Shown here piece after piece: positions 1 to 7,088 of a stretch of DNA of 11,536 nucleotides. The stretch's first letter is position 1. The number at the start of each line of letters is the position of its first letter. The stretch covers positions 1 through 11,536 of the forward strand of contig JAPLNJ010000357.1 of the NCBI GenBank assembly GCA_026692885.1, in the 5' to 3' direction. The position numbers and the translations under genes were made by a program. The notes below the pieces were generated by a model, which worked only from the letters and a program-made list of their open reading frames with translations, searched no databases and had not been told where the DNA came from. Origin of the DNA: Planctomycetota bacterium (GTDB lineage Bacteria > Planctomycetota > Planctomycetia > Pirellulales > Pirellulaceae).

Positions 1-87
1 GGGGCCCGGCACTGCGGAACCGCAAAATCTCATTCTTTACGCGTCAGGACCAAGAAACCGTTTGGTGCTAGTTGTCCTGTTGCTTGA

Positions 88-279
88 AATCATCAACGAG
101 CGAAGTATCTGAAGGCCGTCTTGGTGGAACTTGGCCGGAACATACCGCGCACGCACAACCTGGAAGACTTGCTCGGTTTGTTGCTGTCGGATTACCCACA
201 CCTCGCTGCAGTGCGGCGGGGCCTCATGTTCCTCGTCTTGTCTGATACAATGCGGACCAAGTTGCTCAGGTTCGGCTGA
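88..279 (+). pseudogene. HEPN-domain protein, C-terminal remnant
   Basis: The frame 88-279 encodes about 63 residues that resemble the second half of a HEPN domain (PF05168-like). It contains AKYLKAVLVELG, then PRTHNLEDLL, then VRRGLMFL, which matches the usual order EKYLKALL / P.THDLVDLL / L..GL.FL. An in-frame TGA at 85-87 lies immediately upstream, where the start of the domain (the CFHCQQA-type helix) should be. No start codon with a ribosome site is present. After the TGA at 277-279 the expected C-terminal RYPG segment is missing or scrambled. HEPN proteins of this type are usually encoded beside a MNT-type nucleotidyltransferase; none is visible here, although the window starts just upstream. 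I read this as a decayed gene. The family call rests on motif order seen by eye. Confidence 0.6.
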
Positions 280-317
280 ATAGCCAAGCTGCGGCCGCAC
301 TTGGGGACAGGAACATC

Positions 318-458
318 ATGGATAGGAAGATCGGGTTAGTAGTCCTGCTGGCATCGATCGCCATCTGTGGACCTGCTCTGCTCCCCGTGGCGCGCGGGGG
401 CGAGGAACCCGCGCAGGTGCGTGACTACCGCTGCCAGGTGAAGGGAGCAAACCGATGA
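318..458 (+). CDS. Small secreted peptide or truncated exported protein (46 aa)
   Basis: A short frame starts at ATG 318, with an AGGA-containing ribosome site five bases upstream (CAGGAACATC-ATG), and ends at TGA 456-458. The product begins MDRKIGLVVLLASIAIC, a basic N-terminus followed by a hydrophobic stretch and an Ala/Gly-rich segment (PVARGGEE), which is the plan of a Sec signal peptide. The predicted mature part would be only about 20 residues. I recognise no family. It could be a real small exported peptide, or the surviving start of a longer secreted protein whose remainder has been lost. The next gene begins 120 bp downstream on the same strand, so co-transcription is possible. A nine-codon ATG frame overlaps its stop as ATGA (455-484) but looks meaningless. 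Confidence 0.35.
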   Translation: MDRKIGLVVLLASIAICGPALLPVARGGEEPAQVRDYRCQVKGANR

Positions 459-564
459 GAGTCTCGATTCAGAACAATGGTTGACTGTGACGACCGCGAT
501 CCGTTCAAATGGCGACGGTTCGAGCCGGGATTGGTTCCAAGTTTGGCCCACACGAGAAAGAACA

Positions 565-572
565 GTTGAGGA
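565..572 (+). promoter_or_regulatory. Ribosome binding site deciding the start of the esterase fusion
   Basis: GTTGAGGA, with GAGG at 568-571, lies six bases before ATG 578. The same frame is open back to an ATG at 509, but the extra 23 residues are charged and would sit in front of the signal peptide. The 578 start is therefore preferred. Confidence 0.6.
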
Positions 573-577
573 TCGCG

Positions 578-2230
578 ATGACAACGTTTGCTCGCCGCCT
601 GTTGACGCTGAGTTTGTGCCTCGGTTTCACCGTCGCGCTGGTTGGGGCGTGGTTTGGGGACGCGCTGGTTCGCGCCGACGACGTACCGGCGAAACCCGCC
701 GCCGTCCCCCAAGGCACGCTCACGCCGTACACGTTCGACCAAAGCAGAATCTTCCCGGGAACGAAACGGGGGTATGCAGTTTATGTTCCCCAACAATACG
801 ATCCCGCGAAGCCCGCCTGCGTGTACATCAGCCAGGATGGCATCAATCCCCGGTTCACCGAGGCCCTCGATCAGCTCATCGCCAAGAAGGAGATTCCGGT
901 CATGGTGGCCATCGGGATTTCACCGGGCCACGTGCCGGCTCCGACTCCCGCAGCGGCTGGACGCGGCAACCGGTGCTTCGAGTACGACGGCCTGGGCGAT
1001 GCCTATGCGCGTTTCCTGCTGGAGGAACTGCTGCCGTACGTCGCCAAGGAACAGCAACTGAATCTGTCCAGCGACGCTAACGACCGCTGTATTGGCGGCT
1101 GCAGCAGCGGAGGCATCTGCGCGTTCAACGTGGCCTGGGAACGTCCGGATGCCTTCCGCCGGGTCTACAGCAACAGCGGCAGCTTCGTGGCTTTCCGCGG
1201 CGGCTATATCTATCCCGTGCTGATCCGCAAGTACGAAGCCAAACCGCTCCGGATCTTTCTCCATGTCGGCAACGACGACATGCGCAATACGGGCGGTGAG
1301 TGGTGGCTTCTGAATCAGGAAATGGATCGCTCGCTCGCCTTTGCTGGATACGACTACAACTACTCCTGGAGCGCGGGCGGTCATGGGCACCTGTACGTCG
1401 ACCAATTCCCGGAAGCCATGCGCTGGCTCTGGAAGGATTGGCCCTCCCCCGTGAAGGCCGGCAACGGTCCGCCCCGACTGCAAGACATCCTGATCCCCGG
1501 CGAAGCCTGGCAGCTGGTCGGCGACGGATACAAGGAAGCCCGCAGCCCGGCCGCCAATCCCCAAGGCGAGGTCTTGTTCACGGACGTGCCCAACGGCAAG
1601 ACGTTCAAGATCGGGCTGGATGGCAAGGTGACTTCCACCCTGGCCGAAGCCGGGCCGCTCAAGAGCCTGACCTTTGGCGCGGCCGGTCAACTCTATGCGA
1701 TTGCGGCCAATGCCGAGAAGATCATCACGGCGGAATCCGCTGGCCAGGTCAAAACGGTGGCCGAGGGCATCCGGGCTCACGCCTTGACCGCCCGGCACGA
1801 GGGTGGCCTGTACGTGACCAGTCCCGGACCGCGTGGTACCCAAGAGAGCCAAATCTGGTTCGTCGATGCCCAAGGGGAAAAGAAGGTTGTCGATACGGGA
1901 TTGGCGCGAGCTACCGGTGTGGCCATCTCGCCCGACCACTGGCAGTTGCACGTGGCGGACGGTGATTCGCATTGGGTGTACATCTACCAGATCAAGCCCG
2001 ATGGTTCGCTGACCAACAAGCAGCGTTTCGATTGGCTGCACGTCCCCGATGGCCGCGCCCAGGGCATCATCCCCACGCCCAATGGCAACATCTCGGGGCT
2101 CTGCTTCGGCGGTCAGGCATTTGACACTCTTTTCGCCACCTGTGGCGATCGGGTGTTCATGCGAAAAGTGAAGAGCACAGGGGCTGGTGCCTTTCATAGC
2201 CCGGCCAAACCCGCAGGCGCCAAGCTGTAA
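578..2230 (+). CDS. Secreted alpha/beta-hydrolase esterase fused to SMP-30/gluconolactonase-like propeller
   Basis: The product is 550 aa. Residues 1-30 form a Sec-type signal peptide (basic MTTFARR, hydrophobic core, ALVRADD). Residues about 45-290 are an esterase-D-like alpha/beta hydrolase (PF00756 type). It has a GCSSG nucleophile elbow with Ser176, a likely acid in the HVGNDD segment (Asp233/234) and a likely catalytic His269 in AGGHGH. The YAVYVPQQYDP and DGLGDAYARFLLEELLPYV segments are typical of the fold. Residues about 300-540 look like a six-bladed SMP-30/gluconolactonase propeller (for example VAISPDHWQLHVAD and VYIYQIKPDG). The usual EGP-type first metal ligand of SMP-30 is not evident, so lactonase activity is uncertain. 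Related planctomycete proteins are thought to act on carbohydrate esters or lactones outside the cytoplasm; that role is inferred. The gene stands alone on this strand and converges on the haem-protein block. Confidence 0.85.
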   Translation: MTTFARRLLTLSLCLGFTVALVGAWFGDALVRADDVPAKPAAVPQGTLTPYTFDQSRIFPGTKRGYAVYVPQQYDPAKPACVYISQDGINPRFTEALDQLIAKKEIPVMVAIGISPGHVPAPTPAAAGRGNRCFEYDGLGDAYARFLLEELLPYVAKEQQLNLSSDANDRCIGGCSSGGICAFNVAWERPDAFRRVYSNSGSFVAFRGGYIYPVLIRKYEAKPLRIFLHVGNDDMRNTGGEWWLLNQEMDRSLAFAGYDYNYSWSAGGHGHLYVDQFPEAMRWLWKDWPSPVKAGNGPPRLQDILIPGEAWQLVGDGYKEARSPAANPQGEVLFTDVPNGKTFKIGLDGKVTSTLAEAGPLKSLTFGAAGQLYAIAANAEKIITAESAGQVKTVAEGIRAHALTARHEGGLYVTSPGPRGTQESQIWFVDAQGEKKVVDTGLARATGVAISPDHWQLHVADGDSHWVYIYQIKPDGSLTNKQRFDWLHVPDGRAQGIIPTPNGNISGLCFGGQAFDTLFATCGDRVFMRKVKSTGAGAFHSPAKPAGAKL

Positions 2231-2335
2231 CTGCCTGCACACGCCATCCAGCGGGCACGTCGTGGGGGAACCACGTCACGGCGAAGCCTTCGCGAGCCCA
2301 ACCGGAGCTCTTGAAGTTGCGCGTTTGCCTGGTCC

Positions 2336-2482
2336 CCACCGGCATTGGGAGACTGCTGAAAAAGTCGTAGGGTGGGCTGTGCCCACCACAACTGCTTGTG
2401 CTTGGTGGGCACAGCCCACCCTACACCTTGTGCAAGCATGTACGCCGATTCGACTTTTTCAGCAGTCTCCCCGTGCCGGTGG
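2336..2482. repeat. Nested inverted-repeat element, MITE- or REP-like
   Basis: The outer arms at 2336-2367 and 2451-2482 are reverse complements over 32 bases with two mismatches. The 21-base core (GGGAGACTGCTGAAAAAGTC plus G; CGACTTTTTCAGCAGTCTCC plus C) is perfect. Directly inside lies a second perfect 22-base pair, 2367-2388 (begins GTAGGGTGGGCTGTGCCC) and 2403-2424 (ends GGGCACAGCCCACCCTAC), around a 14-base loop. The element is too small to code for anything. It looks like a non-autonomous transposon (MITE) or an extragenic palindrome; GTAGGGTGGGC...GCCCACC motifs are familiar from dispersed bacterial repeats. No clear target-site duplication is visible in the flanks. A bidirectional transcription-stopping role between the convergent genes is possible but inferred. 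Confidence 0.75.
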
Positions 2483-2704
2483 ATGCAGGTTTGGCGACTA
2501 GACGACGCCCATGCGTTGCCGCTCACCAAAAGTGACCAGCCTGTACTCACGTCGACTGACCCACTGCTTGGAAAGAGGAATCCTGTCAGGGCTGGAGGTA
2601 GCGCCATGGCGGTGGGTCACTCCAGCTGAGCTCAAGCCTGTGAATTTATCTGAGTGCCAAGGCGCCCATGTCCCGGCGCGTCCGTTTCGCCCGCGCCACC
2701 CCAC

Positions 2705-2739
2705 CGCCTTCACCGCCGCCTGCGGCGGCGGTGAAGGCG
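2705..2739. repeat. GC-rich perfect stem-loop
   Basis: Arms 2705-2720 and 2724-2739 are perfect reverse complements (CGCCTTCACCGCCGCC against GGCGGCGGTGAAGGCG) with a three-base TGC loop, giving a 16-bp stem. It lies about 100 bp beyond the stop of the minus-strand haem gene. No run of T follows on either strand, so it is not a classical intrinsic terminator, though it could slow transcription from either side. Confidence 0.6.
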
Positions 2740-2784
2740 ACGAAGGGAACGGGGTGTGGTTGCGGTACGCGGCCTTGGTTTTCA

Positions 2785-2828
2785 AACCTCTTGTCCACTG
2801 GGGTAACGCCCAGTGGGGACCGGAGGTT
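2785..2828 (-). terminator. Stem-loop just after the 803-aa haem protein gene
   Basis: It begins ten bases past the TAA/TGA-side end of the minus-strand gene. An outer AACCTC/GAGGTT pair (2785-2790, 2823-2828) encloses CCACTGGG / CCCAGTGG (2795-2802, 2809-2816) with loop GTAACG. The position suits transcript ending or 3'-end protection. There is no U-tract after it in the direction of reading, so a Rho-independent terminator is not established. Confidence 0.35.
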
Positions 2829-2837
2829 ACGCTTAAG

Positions 2838-5249
2838 CTAGTGTGCAGAGGAAGGCTCGATCCAGAACGAACGCCAGTAGGCCCGGTCGACTTGGTAGCT
2901 ATCGATTGCATCCGAATCGAGATCGAAATCTTCCGGCAGGATGCCGTAGCGTTTCATCTCGCGGACGTAATGCTGATTGGGCCGGAAGCCCGTCATGTCG
3001 AACCGCTTGATCCGCTCCAATTCCGCTTGGCCCGACTGGATACTGGCCAGCAGTTCGCGATAGTCGGGATCGTCCACCGACTTGAACACCGCCTCGGCCG
3101 TTGGACCTCCAGCTGGTCGAACACACAGTCCCCAGCCACCGGCCTGTTGGGATAGGGGCGCCAACAGCAGGGGCGATTGGGGCGGACGGCTCAAGTTGTA
3201 GAGGACCTCGTCGTGGTACTTCCAGCGTAACGTGAGCTTGGGCCCGTCGCCCCGACTGTCGTGGCACGCGGTGCAGCGGCGTTGCAGGATCTGGGCGTTG
3301 ACGCGCACGTTGACCATTCCGGTTCCCAGCGACGCATAGGTGCCCGCGTAAGCCGCACCGGAATCGATCCACAGGCAGAGTTTCTGTTTCTCCGCTGCCG
3401 ACAGGATCACATGCTCATGGCCTTCGTCGAGCAATCGCAGCAACCTGCTGGCTGAACTACCGATGGCCCGCGGCGCCCGGTTGCCGTCAGCATCATTGCC
3501 GTGGGAAATCTGGCCGCGCGTCATCAACGCAGCGTAACTGTGCGAATACCAGGGGCCGTGGTCGCCCACAAGGGGCAGGTCCGCGGCCGGGCGTTTCTCG
3601 TAGTTGTGGCACTCCACGCAATGCGCGTCGAGAAGCGGCTGGATATCACGCGGAAAGTCGAACACGTCGGGCATGTCGGCCAGCGGCTCGATTTTGCTCG
3701 GCCGGCGGCGCAACGCCAGCGGATTGGCAGTTGTCGGCGGTGCGTTCGTCCGCTGCTCGTGGCATCCGACACAACTGGTCGTTTCGTTGGGCATCACGTT
3801 GGTGAAGCTCTGCATGCGTTTGACCGACCTGCCGTGTTCGTCCAAGGCCACGAAGAACAACGGCCTCAGAGCGGGTACTTCCAGGTAGGCCGATCCGTCC
3901 GGTTCGACGGGGACCGTGCCCAGGATTCGCGGCAAGGTGAAGGTGCCTCCCAGGCTGATCGGCTCCATCGTGCCACTGAAGTTGACCGGTTTCGGTAAGG
4001 TCTCCAAGACCAGCAGCTGCTTGATCTCGCCCGGTTTCACGCCTTCCATGTTTCGGCCGCGACTTACATCGGAGAGGATCAACCGGCCTTGCGGCGTGTC
4101 TCGGTCGGACCGCGAGGGGATCACGGGCTCGCGCGGTCGCGAGCGAATCGGCCGGGGCTCGTGCAGCAGCATGGCAGGTTGCGGCGTGCGGTAGATTTCC
4201 TGAGTGTGGCCGTCACTCGCGATCAACAACAGCCGGTTATCTTCCGCGACCAGAAATAGATCCTCCGAGAGAGGGTACGGATCGCGGTAGTTATTGTTGC
4301 CCGGATCGACGAATCGCACCATCGAACGATCATCGGGGCCTTTGCCAACATCGACCACGGCAATCTGCCCGGCATGTTCCTTGCGGCCGTGGCCCGGCGA
4401 GAAAATCGACACGACCTTGTGACTGCCGGGAATCGGCTTGGCGTCGAGCATCACCGTGCCGCCATGCAGGTTGCCATAGTAGATCATCGCCCCGGTGCCG
4501 TCCGGGTTGGCCGTCCAGAGATGATGAAATTGCACGCGACTGCGGTCAACGTATTCCCAGCGCATGTAGAGCACCCGTCCATCGGGCATCAGCCACGGCG
4601 TGTTGTCCTGTTCGATGTTGCAGGACACCGGGTGGATCCCCGCGCCGTCGGCAGCGCAGCGGTAGAGCACGGCGACCTGCGTGAACCAGCATTGGACCCA
4701 ACGATTGCAGCGCGACGAGCAGAACAGAATGTCGCCCTCGGGCAAGTAGATCGGCTCGATGTCATCGAACGGACCGTCCGTGATCTGCCGGAGTCCTGAG
4801 CCGTCGACGTTGATTTCATAAAGGTGGTAGTAACGGCTTCCGCCGGGGCGATAGGAGAACAGGATTTTCGTGCCGTCGTAGTCGAGGTGTGGGTCGCGGA
4901 CACCGCCATGTGGGTCGTCAATCAAGACGGTTTCTGCCCCCGTGCGGAGGTTTAGGCGACAGAGTTTGCCGCCATCGGGTCCGTACTGCAGCTGGTTCCA
5001 ATTCGTGGACTGATGGCCGAAGTTGGCGTACCAATGCCCATCCCCGCCCATGGACCGGACGGCGAACACGATTTCCTCCGTGTGGGCCAGGGGACCGCGC
5101 AGGGCCGTTTCGACCAGATCTTCGCGTGGCCCGCTCACGGGAGAGGCCGCCGCAGCGACACGCGTTGTACCCCCGTCAGACCACAGGCCCGCGACGGCGA
5201 GCAACACCAACCAGGTTTTCCCAGGCCAAAGAAGTTTTGCTGCCTTCAT
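2838..5249 (-). CDS. HZS-alpha-like (HzsA-related) secreted protein with three CXXCH haem motifs
   Basis: The product is 803 aa. It starts with a Sec-type signal peptide (MKAAKLLWPGKTWLVLLAVAG... ending near RVAAAASP). Residues about 55-380 form a TolB/PD40-like propeller (YYHLYEINVDGSGLRQITDG; MPDGRVLYMRWEY at 221-233). The region after GTVPVE (444) resembles the middle domain of hydrazine synthase alpha. It carries c-type haem motifs CVGCH (493-497) and CVECH (544-548); a third, CTACH, is at 659-663 in an added C-terminal part. Haem attachment means it acts outside the cytoplasm. HzsA-related proteins are common in non-anammox planctomycetes and their reaction is unknown. ATG 5249 is preferred because GGAG lies nine bases upstream and the signal peptide follows directly; ATG 5285, twelve codons upstream, falls inside a repeat. 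The gene follows the PQQ-type propeller gene on the same strand after 471 bp of repeats, so it may have its own promoter. Confidence 0.85.
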   Translation of the reverse strand: MKAAKLLWPGKTWLVLLAVAGLWSDGGTTRVAAAASPVSGPREDLVETALRGPLAHTEEIVFAVRSMGGDGHWYANFGHQSTNWNQLQYGPDGGKLCRLNLRTGAETVLIDDPHGGVRDPHLDYDGTKILFSYRPGGSRYYHLYEINVDGSGLRQITDGPFDDIEPIYLPEGDILFCSSRCNRWVQCWFTQVAVLYRCAADGAGIHPVSCNIEQDNTPWLMPDGRVLYMRWEYVDRSRVQFHHLWTANPDGTGAMIYYGNLHGGTVMLDAKPIPGSHKVVSIFSPGHGRKEHAGQIAVVDVGKGPDDRSMVRFVDPGNNNYRDPYPLSEDLFLVAEDNRLLLIASDGHTQEIYRTPQPAMLLHEPRPIRSRPREPVIPSRSDRDTPQGRLILSDVSRGRNMEGVKPGEIKQLLVLETLPKPVNFSGTMEPISLGGTFTLPRILGTVPVEPDGSAYLEVPALRPLFFVALDEHGRSVKRMQSFTNVMPNETTSCVGCHEQRTNAPPTTANPLALRRRPSKIEPLADMPDVFDFPRDIQPLLDAHCVECHNYEKRPAADLPLVGDHGPWYSHSYAALMTRGQISHGNDADGNRAPRAIGSSASRLLRLLDEGHEHVILSAAEKQKLCLWIDSGAAYAGTYASLGTGMVNVRVNAQILQRRCTACHDSRGDGPKLTLRWKYHDEVLYNLSRPPQSPLLLAPLSQQAGGWGLCVRPAGGPTAEAVFKSVDDPDYRELLASIQSGQAELERIKRFDMTGFRPNQHYVREMKRYGILPEDFDLDSDAIDSYQVDRAYWRSFWIEPSSAH

Positions 5250-5271
5250 CGAGCTGCGCTCCGTGAGTGAT

Positions 5272-5446
5272 CCCGGATTATTCATGTCTCCTGTAGGCCG
5301 GAACAAGCAACCGGAAGTACTGCCGGAACTTCGGTCGCTTCCGGCGCGTGGCATCTGCACCAAGCGGGTTTTTCCTGCGAGCGTCGGTTGCGCCGTTCCG
5401 GCATAGCTTTGCACGACCTCGTTCCGGCCTACATGAATAATCCGGG
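5272..5446. repeat. Inverted-repeat element with CCCGGATTATTCATGT ends
   Basis: The left arm 5272-5304 reads CCCGGATTATTCATGT, seven extra bases, then AGGCCGGAAC. The right arm 5421-5446 is its reverse complement (GTTCCGGCCTAC then ATGAATAATCCGGG) without the seven bases. A second nested pair lies inside: TGCCGGAAC (5321-5329) and GTTCCGGCA (5395-5403). The 175-bp unit contains no open frame of note. It looks like a small mobile palindrome (MITE/REP type) or a pair of inverted extragenic repeats. The left end lies only 22 bases upstream of the start of the 803-aa gene, so it may affect that gene's leader. Confidence 0.75.
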
Positions 5447-5579
5447 GTGATTGGTAGGACGACGGATTCTTTCCGACGGGGCAGATTCTACCCGGAGAAA
5501 CTGGCGGCTCAAGCCGGGCCTTGGACGATGGGCAGCGGTGGCGGCACATCGTGCCGAACGGTTGACCTAGGGTAAGCGT

Positions 5580-5638
5580 TGTACGACGGCTCTCCGAAGC
5601 CGTCGAAATCAGCGACGGGCTCGGAGGCCCGTCGTACA
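5580..5638. repeat. Double-hairpin REP-like unit bounded by TGTACGACGG / CCGTCGTACA
   Basis: The outer ends TGTACGACGG (5580-5589) and CCGTCGTACA (5629-5638) are perfect reverse complements. Between them lie two separate hairpins: CGACGGCT / AGCCGTCG (5584-5591, 5598-5605) and CGACGGGC / GCCCGTCG (5613-5620, 5627-5634). Each has a six-base loop, CTCCGA or TCGGAG, and the two loops are complementary to each other. This is the plan of paired extragenic palindromes mobilised by REP-associated (RAYT) transposases; none is encoded here. Confidence 0.65.
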
Positions 5639-5720
5639 GGGTGTCTTTGCAGCACACTCACAGGAATAGGCTGGCAGAGCATCGCGTCGTTCTCGTGAAT
5701 GATCCGGGGTTCGCCGGTCC

Positions 5721-7043
5721 TCAGGGGGTTTCACCCAGGCAGTAGAAGTCTTTCAGCGTCCGCAGGTAGATCCGGCTGTCCAGAATCACGGGGGTGGCAA
5801 AGACGCCGTCGGGCAGTTCGTTCATGGCTAACAGATTGAACTGCCGTCCGGCCTGGATCACGTAGCCTTTGCCTTCGCGGTCGAACACGTAGATGCGGTC
5901 GCCGACCAGGACGGGCGAAGAATAAAACGGTGTCTTCAGCGCGTGTTCCCAGACAACTTTGCCATCGGCCGTGTCGTAGCAGCGGATCAAACCGGTGTCG
6001 CTCACGGCGTAAAGCAACCCGTCGTGAAGCAGTGGCGACGGCACATAGCCGGCCTTCTTGTCGCTTTGCCAGCGCACGTGCGTCCGAGTGACGTCGCCGG
6101 CGCCGTCGGCGCGGATTGCCAGCAGGGCCTTTTGAGGATATCCCCCGGTGGCGTAGACGGTCTCCTGGTCGAACGCCACCACTGCGGCGCAGTAGTCGGC
6201 CGGTCCGTCGCACCGCCACAGCAGCTCACCGTCGGCCGGGGCGTAACTGCTGGTCTTCTTGCCGCCGATCACCACGACTTGGTCGCGCTCGGCCACGCGC
6301 ACCACCAAGGGCGATGCGTAGCTTTCGAGCCCTTGCGGCAGCGGTGAGCGCCACGCCTCCTCGCCCGTACCGCGGCGCAGGGCCAGCAGATGGTTGCCCA
6401 ACGATCCGTCGACAGGCACGACCACCAACGATCGGTAGAGTGCCGGCGAAGCCGAGTAGCCCTGAACGGACTTGTAGGAGCCGACCGCCTTGTTCCAGAT
6501 GACCTCGCCGTCGAGACCCACGGCCGCCATGCAGACGGCTGCCTCGGTCTGGTAGGGGAAGTACACGCGCCGACCATCGCAAGCGGGTGTAGCAGAGGCG
6601 GGCGAATTGTCGTCGTGGATCTTGGGTAACGGCCCTCGGTAGACCTCGGTCCGCCAAAGTTGCTGGCCGGTGGTGCGATCGAGACAGAGGAGCCAGATGC
6701 GCTCCGCCGCCGGGTCGCCCATCGGCAGGAAAATGCGGTCGCCGAAGACGCACGGCGTGGCATGGCCCCTGCCGGCCAGTTCGATTTTCCAAAGCACATG
6801 CTCCTTCTCGCTCCAGTGCAACGGGGGATTCTGACCGGCAGCGGCGTGGTTGTCTGCTCCAGGACCACGCCACCAGGGCCAGTCGTTGGCCACGGTGGCG
6901 ACCGCTGGAAGACTGTCGAACTCCTCGGTCGTAGAGACGGCGGTCCGCTTCGACCAGCGGGCAATCAGAACGCCGGAAACCCAAGCGAGGCCAGCCAGGA
7001 AGAGCACTGCCAACAACGCGAATTTGAGATTGCGGGACACCAT
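5721..7043 (-). CDS. Membrane-anchored PQQ-type (BamB-like) beta-propeller protein
   Basis: The product is 440 aa. Residues 7-28 (FALLAVLFLAGLAWVSGVLI) form one N-terminal membrane anchor after a basic start; the rest would lie outside the cytoplasm. It begins WPWWRGPGADNHA, a signature of planctomycete PQQ-like propellers, and continues with repeated tryptophan-docking blades such as DRTTGQQLWRTEV, LDGEVIWNKAV, GTGEEAWRSPL, ADGELLWRC and ADGKVVWEHAL. The ending RTLKDFYCLGE is also typical. These proteins bind partners or act as scaffolds; PQQ binding and dehydrogenase activity are not shown, because the chain is shorter than true quinoprotein dehydrogenases and no haem motif is present. ATG 7043 is chosen because AAAGG precedes it by five bases; an upstream TTG at 7082 adds 13 residues without improving the signal. 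It starts 45 bp after the larger haem gene, so the two are probably co-transcribed. Confidence 0.85.
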   Translation of the reverse strand: MVSRNLKFALLAVLFLAGLAWVSGVLIARWSKRTAVSTTEEFDSLPAVATVANDWPWWRGPGADNHAAAGQNPPLHWSEKEHVLWKIELAGRGHATPCVFGDRIFLPMGDPAAERIWLLCLDRTTGQQLWRTEVYRGPLPKIHDDNSPASATPACDGRRVYFPYQTEAAVCMAAVGLDGEVIWNKAVGSYKSVQGYSASPALYRSLVVVPVDGSLGNHLLALRRGTGEEAWRSPLPQGLESYASPLVVRVAERDQVVVIGGKKTSSYAPADGELLWRCDGPADYCAAVVAFDQETVYATGGYPQKALLAIRADGAGDVTRTHVRWQSDKKAGYVPSPLLHDGLLYAVSDTGLIRCYDTADGKVVWEHALKTPFYSSPVLVGDRIYVFDREGKGYVIQAGRQFNLLAMNELPDGVFATPVILDSRIYLRTLKDFYCLGETP

Positions 7044-7088
7044 TCTGGCCTTTCTTCTCACCTTATTTCCTGACCCGAACAAGACGGG

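Larger units (their letters stand above)
2231..2837. other. Convergent intergenic spacer rich in inverted repeats
   Basis: This 607-bp stretch lies between two convergent stop codons. I see no convincing gene in it: the open frames run through palindromes and have no credible ribosome sites. It holds a nested inverted repeat (2336-2482) and two stem-loops (2705-2739 and 2785-2828). A small GCGAA-GCC-TTCGC stem sits at 2281-2293. The part 2483-2704 shows only an 8-base inverted pair, TGACCCAC (2557-2564) and GTGGGTCA (2612-2619). Confidence 0.6.
5250..5720. other. Repeat-filled spacer between propeller gene and HZS-alpha-like gene
   Basis: This 471-bp stretch holds no credible gene. It has the long inverted repeat at 5272-5446, the double hairpin at 5580-5638 and a further degenerate GTGAATGATCCGGGG motif at 5695-5709, eleven bases from the end of the propeller gene. 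The part 5447-5579 shows nothing I can assign. Any promoter for the minus-strand gene at 5249 must lie here, but I cannot point to convincing -35/-10 boxes. Confidence 0.6.

Noticed and set aside
920..2242. Long minus-strand open frame (440 codons) opposite the esterase fusion
   Set aside because: It is antisense to a clearly real gene in a GC-rich sequence, and its translation resembles no family.
2705..2739. Classical intrinsic terminator
   Set aside because: The stem is strong, but no T-run follows on either strand.
5272..5446. CRISPR-like repeat array
   Set aside because: The repeated units are inverted, few and unevenly spaced, with no regular spacers.
5250..5657. N-terminal extension of the 803-aa haem protein by up to 136 residues
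   Set aside because: The frame is open but runs through palindromic repeats, and a signal peptide with its own ribosome site begins at 5249.
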